From Adiantum capillus-veneris (Eukaryota > Streptophyta > Polypodiopsida > Polypodiales > Pteridaceae), in NCBI GenBank assembly GCA_014529385.2, contig CM043943.1, positions 157,663,247 through 157,727,246 of the forward strand: a stretch of DNA of 64,000 bases. Direction: 5' to 3'. Positions 10,517-21,905 of this stretch are shown one piece after another (within the stretch, counting starts at the first letter, position 1; every line of letters begins with the position of its first letter). Under the pieces are notes generated by a model, which worked only from the letters and a program-made list of their open reading frames with translations, did no database searches and had not been told where the DNA came from. The position numbers were made by a program, and so were the translations under genes.

Positions 10517-10531
10517 CGCGCGCGCGCGCGC
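9971..10531. repeat. (GA)n, (CT)n and (GT/GC)n cluster
   Basis: (GA)n at 9971-9994 and 10149-10190, (CT)n at about 10421-10457 and 10480-10505, then strictly alternating (GT)n(GC)n at 10506-10531. GA and CT runs on the same strand can pair with each other in a hairpin, and the GT/GC run is a classic Z-DNA-prone sequence. Confidence 0.85.
10045..10101 (+). other. Possible isolated exon (57 bp)
   Basis: A GC-richer island between two GA repeats. It has an acceptor-like gcgcag just before it, 19 open codons (GDFSYFPKWVTVAIDLRKK) and a donor-like AAG/gtaatt at its end. The flanks, about 10006-10140, are also open. I do not recognise the peptide and see no second exon, although 10272-10370 also reads as an unusually protein-like frame (DITHQIFKTKATKGEPPT). 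It may be part of a gene fragment. Confidence 0.2.
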
Positions 10532-10805
10532 TAAACAAAAATGTATGTATTAGTGTCTCTTCTAATGGATGCGTGTTGCCCTAGTGTGGGTAGCCCCCTC
10601 CATTAACTTTGAGGACGAATCACAATCATGTAAAATTCCACTACACCTAACAAGCATATAACAAAGCATTGCGTGTTGAGACACCACTATGAGAGGGGGG
10701 TATGGAAAGAGAGATTAGTATTAAGGTACTAGTAGTAATAATAATTATATATGTGTGCAACTACACAATTGCACTGTATATGATCTTATGTGGGCTCCTA
10801 GTAAT

Positions 10806-10984
10806 ATGGGTGCTTTGACATTGTGTTTGTGTGTGCAGACGGGCGAGTGAGTGACCGAGTGAGCGCTCTCTACAGGGATGGAATAGCAACTTAGCAAGCT
10901 ATACATGGGTGCTTTGACATCGTGTTTGTGTGTGCGGACGAGCGATCTCTACAAGGATGGAATAGCAACTTAGCAAGCTATTCA
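10806..10984 (+). repeat. Tandem duplication, 99 + 80 bp
   Basis: Unit 1 is 10806-10904 and unit 2 is 10905-10984. Both start atgggtgctttgacat and end 'aatagcaacttagcaagctat'; the second lacks a GA/GC-rich middle part. Confidence 0.85.
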
Positions 10985-13440
10985 TGTGTCTTCCTCACAT
11001 GGGTGTGAATTTGTGATTGTGTTTGTTAACTAGTCTTTTCTCACATACATACATTCTCTCAAGTACTTATGGGACAGCACGGTATATCTCCTTCTTATGT
11101 ACTAATCCAATGTGCAAAGAAAAAGGCTTCTCTCCTAATGATCAATTAAAAAAAAATATCTCCCCTTTTCCTAATGCCCCTCTCCCACGTGTTCTCCACT
11201 CTCAAAGGCAAACTGGACTATTTCATTGGTGCTCCCTTTTCATTATTATTATTTTTGGGTTTGTGGACTTTAGGCATGAGGAGCAATTCCCCAATTTCTC
11301 TTCCTTTTTTGTTTACCTTGAGTGGCCTTTTCTTTTTTAACACTAGTGCGGCTTTTTGGCAAGAAGACCGCTTCTATTCCCTTTTGCTTTATCCATTTCT
11401 TTCATCACATGAAAGTAGATTGAATATTCTCCCTCCCCCCCATTACTTTCTTAGTTAGAGTAGAGGTCGCTCCCGTGGCCACTTCGAGACTACAAAAGAC
11501 AAAGCAATGTCTCTCACACTATGGTTGCTTTTGTGCTCATTCATTGGTAATGCACTCTGTAAACAAGCTGTGCCTTCCCTACATCATCTTGTTGGGTACC
11601 TACTTTTGAACCTCTTTGATGATGACATATGTCTTTGCATCAATTGACTCCTTCAAAACAAGTAAACTACGCCTTAGGTGGCAATCACTCCATAAAAACA
11701 AGCCACATGTGATCCTACATATGACCCTTTTTTTTTTCTCTTTCCCATACAATCCGAGGCCTTTCAATCCATCCTTAGACCTTTTCTTCCATTTGAAGTT
11801 GTTTAATATTGAAGTGATCGACTCGCTCGTTTGCTCAAATTTGTAGGGGGCAGTTTAGCTTGAATAGACACATTCCAAAGGAAAATTCAAGCTTCTTTCT
11901 ATACTTTTGCATCATAATGCCCCTTTTTAGGGGAGAAACTCCTTCCTCTTGTCCTAGTTTTGCCCCCTCATTCAATCTTTATCCCCCATGTTTCCCTCTA
12001 TGGCCCAAAGTGGTAAAGGTGCCCTTCTTCAATGCCTTTTCATTTTGTAAGTATCATGCATGCTTAATTTTCTGCAAGCGAGTGCAATGCATTGTCATGT
12101 ATTCCTTCCTTCCATCTGTAACTATACTAGAACTTTTGAAAAGGTGTTTGTATGTGCCAATCATCTCCCCTCATTACATTTCTTCATTTCATCGTCTTTT
12201 CAAGGAGATCTCTTTTGGAAGATGCTTCTCTGCCTCTTTTTGTCTCATCCTTTTTATGGTATTACTGTACCCGGTCTTTGATAATGAATAAAGGAAGCAC
12301 TCTTGATATCTTTTCTTATTTCTATTCAGTAATGTGTTGTGGCCTAGGAGGGAAGCTTCCTTCTTATCAGCAAAATTGTCCTATGAACCAACAACATTGC
12401 TCAAGTCACCAGTATTTCTGTTGTTGTTGGTCTTAAATCATGAGATATCCTATTTTAATAAGTCTTAAATCACAATGTTTGGTAACCTGTAACCTGTAAC
12501 CTAGGCAACAAGGCTTGCCGATTTAATTCAATCATGTATAATGAGATGTTGTAAAGGGATTGCCCAAAACTTGAGCTACACATAAGATTTTTTCTCTAGC
12601 CATGATCTATCATAAAAAGGAAGGATGCTCCTTGGAAGCAAATTTGGTTACATTATTTTCAAAATATCTCACTCTACAATGGATTCCTCCTACACTTGAT
12701 ATGTACCTAAATACCATAGTGAATATAATATTCTTTTCTATAGTGTTATTCTTGCCACAAATGATTTGTTGCACTTTCTATCCTAGGATGGAGCCATTGC
12801 ACTTCTAGTATGCAATGGCCTCTCAAACACGTCATTGTATCCTCGGTTTGTCACAACATGCAACTCCGAAGTAAAGTTCTTAGAAGTATTTTCCTTTAGG
12901 ATCTACACAAGAAAGCATACAGAATAATTGAGCATGACATGGGTGCAGGGATGTATAAGGAAAATGATCAAGGACACGTGCAGTCACATATCAGGTGCAT
13001 AGGAAAAGGAAAGCTAATTTCTTATGAAAATCCTTGTGTTACTGATGGTGTGATAAGCTTTAATCCCTAGTTTTCAAAAATCATGAGCTGTGTCATCTGA
13101 ATTAAGCACATGTGCTCTGTCCCCACAAGATTCATACACGAGCCACAACTAAAACAATCTTTCCTTCAATTTTTTTTTCCTACTATTAGGTCTTCCCAAT
13201 CTCAAAAAAAATAAAAATTCTTTCAAAACATATTAAGTGCATGTGAGTTTAGAAAATCAAAAGATAGATGAAAGTGAAAGTCAAAAGACATATCAAGGTG
13301 ACAAGTCAAAACACATTTTGTGTGCATATAAAGAGGTGTTTCTCTTCTCCTTATTTTTTGTTTAAAGTTTTCTTCTCTTCAAAGTGTCCTCTCTCTCTCT
13401 CTCTCAATGTTGTATCCGTCCTTCCTAGCTAATATTGTTA
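10985..13440. other. Pyrimidine-rich, gene-free stretch
   Basis: Several overlapping plus-strand frames (for example 11017-11340 and 11860-12291) translate to Phe/Ser/Leu/Cys-rich peptides, as expected from a C/T-rich strand, and match no domain I know. The minus strand is broken by many stops. A small 'aacctgt' triplication lies at 12485-12506. I see nothing else. Confidence 0.5.
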
Positions 13441-13465
13441 CAAATCTACGTGATTCATCATTGCC

Positions 13466-13550
13466 CATTGCTATGTGCTATAAACTAGCACATAGCAATG
13501 TGCTATACACTAGCACATCGTTTTTGTTGTTGTTAAGAAACGATGTGCTA
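13466..13550. repeat. Two adjacent perfect hairpins
   Basis: Hairpin 1: a 15-bp stem, 13466-13480 with 13486-13500, and a 5-nt loop. Hairpin 2: a 13-bp stem, tagcacatcgttt at 13511-13523 with 13538-13550, and a loop containing 'ttgttgttgttaag'. The loop motif recurs at 13566-13583. They share the core tagcacat, so they look like copies of one unit. Confidence 0.8.
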
Positions 13551-13858
13551 TAGACTAGCACATCATTTTTGTTGTTGTTAAGAAATCTTTGAATTATGAA
13601 TACCTTTTAATTTTTTTGAAGCCATTAGGAATACTACAAGATCAAGGCCCCACGTAATTTTTGTCTCCATAAGAAAGTACATGCATAGAAATTATCTTTG
13701 GGTTCTTATTGTTTTGCACAAAGTCTAAAACATGCTATTTACAAAGACAATTTATATTCAAAACCAAAAATAGTAAGGGCCCATTATTAGAATGCAAGTA
13801 AGTGATAAATCTTTCAAGAGCTTGGCATCTATTTATCTAAGTGTTAATAGAAAACAAT

Positions 13859-13872
13859 CACTACAAGAGGTT
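13859..13872 (+). repeat. Left terminal inverted repeat of the CACTA element
   Basis: CACTACAAGAGGTT; the exact inverse is at 19275-19288. Confidence 0.9.
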
Positions 13873-14053
13873 CATCATATTAGCGACGTTAGTAGTGCGA
13901 CATGTAAATCTGAAAATGCACGACGTTGCTATGAGAGTCGCTATATTATTTGTTGCATAGTGATGTCGTAGGGTAAAAAAATAATCCGAGAGCGCCAAAA
14001 ACTCAGATCTCAGATCTGAGTTTTGATGTGCTAATGAAACAGGTTTACTCGTG

Positions 14054-14054
<1 letters not shown>

Positions 14055-14104
<50 letters not shown>

Positions 14105-14257
14105 AGGAGAGGAAGGAGAGCCATGTATGCTCCTTCCCTCTCCTCCCTCTCAAGTTCCCTTTCCCTCTTTTTCTCTCTCCCACACACACACACACACACA
14201 CACACACATTGTGTATGTGTATGTGTATGTGTATGTGTGTGTGTGTGTGTCTTTGTT

Positions 14258-14316
<59 letters not shown>

Positions 14317-14379
14317 AAACAAAGAGATAGAGAGAGAGGGGGAGAAAGAAAAGAGAGAGCGACAGAGAGATAAGGGGAG

Positions 14380-14416
<37 letters not shown>

Positions 14417-14425
14417 ATAGAGAAA
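14055..14425. repeat. Compound (CT)n(AC)n ... (GT)n(GA)n cluster
   Basis: In order: (CT)n and (AC)n at 14055-14102; (AC)n at 14180-14208; (GT)n-like at 14211-14274; (GA)n at 14273-14313; and further GA-rich runs to about 14412. The left half (CT/AC) is complementary to the right half (GT/GA), so the cluster can fold on itself. Frames crossing it are artefacts. Confidence 0.9.
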
Positions 14426-14968
14426 AGGAGAGAAAATATGAAATAAAATGTTATATTGAACGTCTTTAAAATTTTAAAAAGATTTATGAGACCAATCCAA
14501 TAAACTCCTTGTGGATCGAATATATTGTCTGTGTTGTCCAAGAAAATAGTGCATTGGTCGATAAAGAGCTGCGTCAATGTCTGTCTTTGTAAATAGACGT
14601 ACTATGAGTACTATGATATATATAGATAAAGAGAAAGGAAAAGAGAGATAGATAGAGAGAGAGAGAGAGTCAACATAGGTTAAGAGTTAGTTTTTATATT
14701 TAAGTTAGAGTTTAGGTTTAGATTTAATATTAGAGCTTCGAGGTTAGGTTTATGATTTAACTCAAGATTTAAGGTTTAGAGTTGAAGAAGAGGCTCAGCC
14801 ATTTCCCTTTTTTTTGTAGAGCTTAAAGGTGTTTGAAGCTAGTTAGCTTTGGAATGTTCAAAGGGTAGGCAACAACACTAGCTACTGAAAGCATTCTCCT
14901 TCTGTTGAGCTTGAGTGATGGAAGAGAAAAGTGGATAACTCAGGACTTTCACAATGTATCAAGTTGGC

Positions 14969-15045
<77 letters not shown>

Positions 15046-15671
15046 AGCACTCTTGATGCTGAGTAAAAATTAGAGCAGCTGAAGCAGACGACGTAGCAAG
15101 AGCAGTTTTCATTTGAAAAATCTGCATTTTTGTTATGTGTATGTGCATACATATTTGAGTGGGAGAGAGAGATATTAGGTTAGATTTAAGATTAGATTTT
15201 GGATTTAGTTTTTATATTAAAGTTTATCTTTACGATTATGGTTTAAATTTAGAGTTAGGTTTATGATAATCCCTCTCTTCCTCTCCACGGATGGGGCATT
15301 AATTTGGAAAGCTTTTAACGACATGATACTCAGAATGGAGGCAGACATGTAATGTGCATAGTAATCCCTCGAACCTTGTTCGAGGAGCTGCTGTGAAGAG
15401 ATGTTAAGCTGATGTGAATTGCTACAGCTGAACAAGAGGCAAAGGGGTTTTGTCCACTACATGCATTGTCATATGTAGAAGTGGGTGTGTAGACTTCTCG
15501 TACCCACAAATATAGGCATTGATCAATAAAGACAAGATTATAACCCGGTGGTTCTGATCTCCGTACACCTCTAGACCGTGGTGTGGGGGGATCGGACATG
15601 CCTAGAGAATTTGAGGTAGTTTACAATGTGATCTATGGTTTGTTGACTGTGAGGGAGATTGAGAGAGAGTG
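14426..15671. other. CACTA interior without a recognisable gene
   Basis: Apart from the GT/GA repeat, the stretch holds 'ttaggtttagatttaa'-like low-complexity blocks (14690-14770 and 15175-15250) and a GC-richer part at 15270-15600. A minus-strand frame of 89 codons at 15330-15599 has no match that I recognise. Confidence 0.4.
14970..15040. repeat. (GT)n(GA)n microsatellite
   Basis: (GT)n at 14970-15000 followed directly by (GA)n to about 15039. It lies inside the CACTA element. Confidence 0.9.
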
Positions 15672-17198
15672 TGTAACATTTAATGGTCTAAAAACTTATG
15701 TGTAGCGGAAATTAGCATGAACATAGTGGGCATTTCATTAGAATAGATTCCTAATGAGAATTACAAGAGTGCTTGGGTGGAGAGAGCAACAAAAAGCATA
15801 ACACCTAGTTAGATAGCATCAACTATAATTTCAAAAGAGAGAGAAATTAAGCTATTGACAACAATTGAGGATCGGATTTGCATGGAGCTGGTCCCCCCTC
15901 CAAAAGGCTTTGTATTATGGTTTCTCCCATCAAGAGAGACATTGTACAATACAATTCTTTGTGTTCCTTCAAGACTAGCTAGTGCAATGAAGATGAAAGC
16001 TTCATGCACTAAGCAAAACACTTAGTAAACACAACTTTAATTATCCCCGTTCTCAGACCCAAGACCTCACACACCTTCGAAGATGGTGAGAACTAGCAGG
16101 GCATGAGAGTAGATTGAGAGGAAGAAGGAGTATCTTACGAGAAAGATGTACATCTCCTCACATAATCACTCATATTAGCATAGATTTAGCTTAGTGATTA
16201 TCTTGGTAGAGGAGATGAGCATGCATTGAAGCTTGGCTCTTGGTTGGATTTGCATCCACAAGCCAAGAGTGTGTCGATGTAGGCTTCTTTCTTCACATTT
16301 GGGATTGTGTGAGTGTGTGTGTGATAATGCCTTGCAAAAATCAGCCCCCTCTCTCTCTTGGGCGACCCCTCTTGCTATTTGCTCTTGTAGGCTCCCCATT
16401 GGACCTCCCCAAGTCAAGCTAATGGCTATCAAGCAGCATAACTGATAGCCTTCTGACATGTGTCCCCCTTTCCCCTTTTGTGAGAGCTTTAGGTAATTTA
16501 ATAATTAAACTAAACTCTCATTGGACCCCTTTGCCTCGTGGCCAATAGGAATCAGGCAAGCCATTGGGCTCCTGAATGCTCATTGGACCCCTTGGGAGAC
16601 TGTCCAATAGTCTTCTAGGAGACTTAATTCTCATTGGTTCTTTTATTAAGTGTTTTTAAATTAATTAAACTAGATTTACTCTAGCCTAATTCTCATTGGT
16701 CCACCTCCAAGGCCATCCAATAGGAATTGGGCACACCTTGTGGGCATCTGGGCTAGGGAGCTGACATGTGTCCCTAATTCCCTTTGTGTAAAGGGAGCCT
16801 GTGTGTGTGTGTGTGTGTGACTTTCTCTCTCATCCCCTAGAAGAAGGGCTCGCCCCCTCCCATGTAGGGATATGCAAAGACTTTTTAGTTACACACAAAG
16901 CATCCAATTTCCCCTAGGGTTGACCTTTGGACACAACCTTTGAATTTTGGAACCTTAGCATTTTGGAAGTCTTAATGGGCTGAACCTTAGGGTCTTTTTA
17001 GCCCATTGTTGCACATGGCTCTTTCGCAGATGGCCCCCCCTTTGGATCCCTATTTTCCCTCCTTTGGATCCCTATTGTGGCCGGTCTGCTAGCTTAACCA
17101 ATATTCTAGCTTTTTCTCCCATGGCACTTCCCCACATTAAATGATCAGTTTAATATGAGAAAATTATTTAGGAGAATTAGATATTGATTATTATGAGA
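15672..17198 (-). repeat. Solo gypsy LTR nested in the CACTA element
   Basis: It is homologous over most of its length to the LTRs of the gypsy element at 26320-32347. Shared blocks include 'gagg-tcggattt', 'ggtcccccctc', 'gccaagagtgt', 'cattggacccc-tt', the 'gttcag/gatc-agtttaatatgaga' block and 'ttagatatt'. The right end (minus-strand LTR start) reads ..ttatgaga against ..ttatgaca in the other copies. The left end is set by TGTAAC at 15672, by analogy with TGTAATGG at 26320, and is less sure. GA-rich sequence flanks both sides, so the target may have been a GA microsatellite. No internal region accompanies it. Confidence 0.65.
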
Positions 17199-17665
17199 GA
17201 GAGAGAGAGATAAGAGACGGGCGATGCCAATAGAAAATTAAATTTATGTTCAAGTTATAAGGTTTTGTCGTGCAACCGAAATGCCTATCTCTCAACAAGG
17301 ATCTTATGTCCTTGTATCAATGCAAACATGCTGTGTGATGGACAAGACGTGTTTCTTTGCAGCATGGTTTCACGAATTTGGTGATTTTGACCCATCTATT
17401 ATAGATCGAGTTGTTGCCAATACAACTCGTCGGACTCTGACGCTGGCCAACAGGTAGCAATCTTGCAACACAATAGATGTGTTCGCAAGTGCTTCGATCA
17501 AGCAGCATATGCGAGGCCACATGATGTAGCCTTTGACAGTGGAGGGTGATCATGCAAACCACATTCCCAATGGCAAACCATAGATGATGAGCGCATATCT
17601 GGGATTGTCATGTGAAATCTTGGTGTTGAGAAAAAAATGACGGAAGATCTAGAGATTAAAATCAA

Positions 17666-18712
17666 TTGATTTTGGATGCTTCAGAATCCAGTGATGCAAA
17701 AGTAGATTTCACAATACGAGGATGCAAAGCAAGAGCGACAAAGGGCACAAATCTAGTGGAGATGGGGAGACGACCACCGATGCATTATCTAACGGGTCTT
17801 GAGAGCCATGAGCTTAAGATAATTGCACAACCAATTGAAAAGTGCACAACAGTGTGGCGAACAAGTGACCGAGGAGGAGTGGAAGTACTCTTGGGGTTGC
17901 GCGACCAAGTAAGTTTGCAATGTACAACTCGTGGTTTTCTAGATGTTTGGATAGCCACTCAAAATCTTTGCTCGTTGTAGTATAAGTCATACACAGTAGC
18001 ATGGTGTAAATTTGACATTTTAGGGTGGAACGGATCGACAAAAAGTGTTTTACACAAGCATGAAGTGCCAAATGAATTAAAAGACAAAGTCACCAGCATG
18101 GTGCATGACGAGTTTCCCGTGTCAAGTCAAGATGAGCGAATACTGCAAGCACAAGCGTTTTAAGTGCAAAAAGAAATAAAGCATGGGTGGAACATGCCAG
18201 ATTGGCTGGCTAAAGAAGATTGGAAGAATGCAAAGCGAGCAGCACGTGAGAATCCTGACAAGTGGAAGCAACAGAAGGAGGTAGCCAAAGCGCCAGTAGA
18301 GGCAGGGAGCTCGCACCACTTGGGGAGCGATGGGTGGGCATCATTTAAGGCCGACTTTGTAAGTGTTTTTGCATCACCCTTTAGGTTTGGTAGTTATGGA
18401 TAATTGTACTTTTAAATTCTAACATAACATATTCTTTGTATATTTTGAACAGTGGTCGATGAGACAGGACGTGACCTCAACATCGTACAAGCACCAGTAT
18501 GTGGGCATAAACGCCCTTATGGACATTCTCAGTTCTCACTCCGGCATGGTTAGTATTTAACTTTACTCTCTTACATTTGTTTTATGTTAATGATAAGCTA
18601 AAAATAGATTGTTTTGTAATTATATTTTTATACTTATAGAAAGTCTTATCGTTTTTTTTTTGTGCAGAATCCAACAGATACGCCGCTCGGACACCATGAG
18701 ACGTCTGATTAG
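17666..18712 (+). pseudogene. CACTA-encoded transposon protein (Transposase_24/TNP1-like), broken
   Basis: Exons are visible at 18024-18358, 18453-18548 and 18668-18712. They have canonical ends (tttag before, gtaagt after; gaacag and gttagt; gtgcag) and stay in one frame to a TAG stop. Upstream, 17666-17908 is an open block ending in a gtaagt donor, but its frame does not join the next exon cleanly. Recognisable pieces are VPNELKDKV, FPVSSQDERIL, and further on ARENPDKWKQQ with an H-x-x-GSDGWASF motif. They resemble the plant Ptta/En/Spm protein family (..VPxxLKxxl.., xRNKxNR.., HxxGSKSFA). An in-frame TAA at 18161-18163 interrupts exon 18024-18358. In CACTA elements such proteins bind the subterminal repeats. 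Upstream at 17330-17430 another open block (FHEFGDFDPSIIDRVV) may be an earlier exon. Confidence 0.55.
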
Positions 18713-19274
18713 ATGACATTAATCTAGTTGTAGCCAGATAGCACTAGTTTTCTTTTGTCATAGCATGTATAATGAGATGACGTGTGTACGTCATTTTTGT
18801 AACTATTGGTCAACAATATATTTTCTTAATAATGAAAATTGTGTTGTAACTATTACATTTTGGTCAAAGCTTAACAATCAAGTGATTTTTCCTATCATGT
18901 GTATAATTTTATCATTGTATTACTTTTGTCAATTCGCATTCGTCGAAATACTTTTGTCACTTTTGCATCTTTATTCTGGAAACAATGTTCAATATGGTTG
19001 ATGGGTGGCAAGGCATTATCCATTGCCCTGCCAACCAATTTTTTTTAATTCTTGGGTGTCGCTATAGTCATCTCTATATAATGTTCTGCAACGTCTCTAT
19101 GACCATCACTAAATTGGAATTGTATGCGTGGCTATATAGAGATGCATATAGCAACACATATAGCACGGCTTATAGAGACTCTTATAGCGACGTTCCTGTT
19201 GCGATGCTTTTAGCGAAGTCGGAGATAAAAAAACCCATTGTATTTTAGTCGCTACAGCCGTCACAAGTGCACAT

Positions 19275-19288
19275 AACCTCTTGTAGTG
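19275..19288 (-). repeat. Right terminal inverted repeat of the CACTA element
   Basis: AACCTCTTGTAGTG, the exact inverse of the left end at 13859. Confidence 0.9.
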
Positions 19289-19335
19289 AAAAAATTATGT
19301 TTTGCTAGTTTGTGAATAAGACATTGCTACATCAA

Positions 19336-20070
<735 letters not shown>

Positions 20071-20900
20071 ATCCTTCAAGTCTTATCTAACCTTTTTTTC
20101 ATTTTTCAAATACTAAACAAAAGAAAGCAATTGATGAGTAAGAGAGATTGTAAATATGCATGGACAGGGTCTCAATAGAACATATCAAGTAAAGAATGTG
20201 TATTTAAAAATATATTGCTAGTTCTCAATTGATTTTCAAAGATCTTCACAACTTTGTTGTCTTTTTGGGTTTCCAAGTGGTGTTATCTTAAAAAGAGGTT
20301 AACTTGTACGGATGCCATAATGGTAAGGCAATAGTACAACCATATAAAATTAGACATTTTTTTGAAGCTTTGTTTACTTAAAAATGTATAACTGCTACCT
20401 TAGTGGTATACAAAATTTGGAAGGGGGTCCACCTTCCAAAGACCACCTATAGCACGTGCATTCATTCAAACCTGGCCAACAATGCATGTTGATGTTATAC
20501 AATATAAATAAGTTTACGACAAATCCATAAAAATTCAAAATGCTATACACGTTTTTACTTATAGCCACTTATATAATAACTTGTCCAAAAAAAGTCTAAC
20601 CGGCATAAAAATTTTCATAGATCAATTATGGCATTTTTTTTGAGATGAGAACTCTATTTGATTGATCATTTTTTTTTCTAGAATGACTAATGAAAATTAG
20701 TGGGTGGTTTCTAGTGCAAACAAAAATCATAGCATACTAGGCACTAACACGAACTATCAATACCACATGCATCAATCAATCTGGCATATGGAGGCATGGG
20801 CATGTCTAGTTACACAAAGTCTTTGTGATCACTATCTCTATCAACTTTGCTCTTTAATGCAATAATAGGATTGATTTCAAGTAACATTTCATGATTCAGA
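20071..20900. other. No recognisable gene
   Basis: A/T-rich sequence without a domain, element end or long frame. Confidence 0.5.
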
Positions 20901-20904
20901 ATCC

Positions 20905-21905
20905 AATCTATTTGAGTTGAGGAGTATGCATCATAAAATTATTGCCTACTCCATGTCACTTATATCGTTCAAGATACACTCTATAACCATACTTAGTATA
21001 GACAATCTAGTGATGCCAATCTGTGATTCGCGGAGTTGGACTGGAATGCCTAGAAATGGCCCGGAAGCAATCTCTTGTGGTAACCCCATACTAAAATCAT
21101 TTATCAGACAATGATGCAAATAAAGAATTGGTCTAGCCCCCTTAACAAGCTATGGAAAAAGCAATGGTCGGAGGAAAGGTGGGAGCATGTAATGGAGAAC
21201 ATATGGAAGCCTTAGGTTTCGCTGTTCATGAAGGTTTTCTTATGGAAGTTTATTTGGGGTGCTCTACCGACGGGGGTGAAGATTCAGGAGAGAGGGATTG
21301 GGTCAGATCGATGCTTGGGGTGCAGGTTAGCTAGTGAAGATCTGGCCCACTTGTTCATGGACTTCCCAACTGTAAAAGGCCTAGCAGGGAAAGTATGCAA
21401 GTGGGTCCAGAGAACATGGAAAATTAGTTTTTTCAAGACTGACCTATGCCTTGGAAGTAAAAATTTAGGTAGTCCTGCACTCCTCGTCAACACTCAGATC
21501 GTCAGATACTTCTTCTTTCATAATGTATGGCAGACAAGGAACCGCCGTGTTTTTGAAGGAGGATTTGAGGTGGCAAGCTTCGCAAAAATTATACCAAAAA
21601 GCAAAGTGCTAATATGGGCACTCGGGCGCAAGCATCACTCGGAGGATTGGTCTAGGACTACTTGTGCCTTGTTGTCAGCAAATGGAATGCCTAGGATGGG
21701 GGCAATCTTGGCCATCAGTAAATAAAAGATCTCAGAATGACAAGAGCATGGGCTTTGTGTATCAAGGATGTGGAGGCGGTGTGGTAGGGGTGGCTGCCCT
21801 GATAGCCGTTGTAATTTTGACATGAGCATGACATAACCTTGTAATTTTTTGGGCTGCTCAATATAATTCACTCACAATTGTGAGTTTTGCTATTAAAAAA
21901 AAAAA
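20905..21905 (+). pseudogene. 5'-truncated LINE: zf-RVT domain and 3' end
   Basis: The frame 21228-21725 gives KVFLWKFIWGALPTG, then RGIGSDRCLGCRLASEDLAHLFMDF. This is the zf-RVT domain that ends plant LINE reverse-transcriptase proteins (family pattern: kxFxWrxxxgxLPTxxxLxxRgi..CxxCxxxxEtxxHlFxxC), with the second Cys pair partly changed. In another frame just upstream, KLWKKQWSEERWEHV and NIWKP show that the homology continues across a stop. 11 A's at 21895-21905, after a short 3' untranslated part, look like the poly(A) tail of a LINE insertion. Everything upstream of about 20900, including the RT itself, is missing. Confidence 0.75.
21895..21905 (+). other. Poly(A) tail marking the LINE 3' end
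   Basis: A run of 11 A's directly after '..gttttgctatt'. It is short and could be slippage, but its position after the LINE coding end fits. Confidence 0.6.

Larger units (their letters stand above)
13859..19288 (+). mobile_element. CACTA (En/Spm-type) DNA transposon, 5,430 bp
   Basis: The left end CACTACAAGAGGTT (13859-13872) is repeated exactly inverted at the right end (19275-19288). Both ends carry subterminal copies of TAGCGAC/GTCGCTA and gctatag-like motifs (13883-13960 and 19060-19260), as in CACTA elements, where they bind the element's own protein. The 3-bp flanks are AAT on the left and AAA on the right, an imperfect target-site duplication. Inside are a microsatellite cluster, a gypsy LTR inserted at about 15672-17198, and a broken plus-strand gene with introns (17666-18712). 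I find no TNP2-type catalytic transposase, so it is probably not autonomous. Confidence 0.85.

Noticed and set aside
11860-12291. 143-codon plus-strand frame
   Set aside because: Phe/Ser/Cys-rich peptide typical of a pyrimidine-rich strand, without domains or a matching splice structure.
13861-14577. Minus-strand frame of 238 codons
   Set aside because: It runs through the compound CT/AC/GT/GA microsatellite; composition explains the lack of stops.
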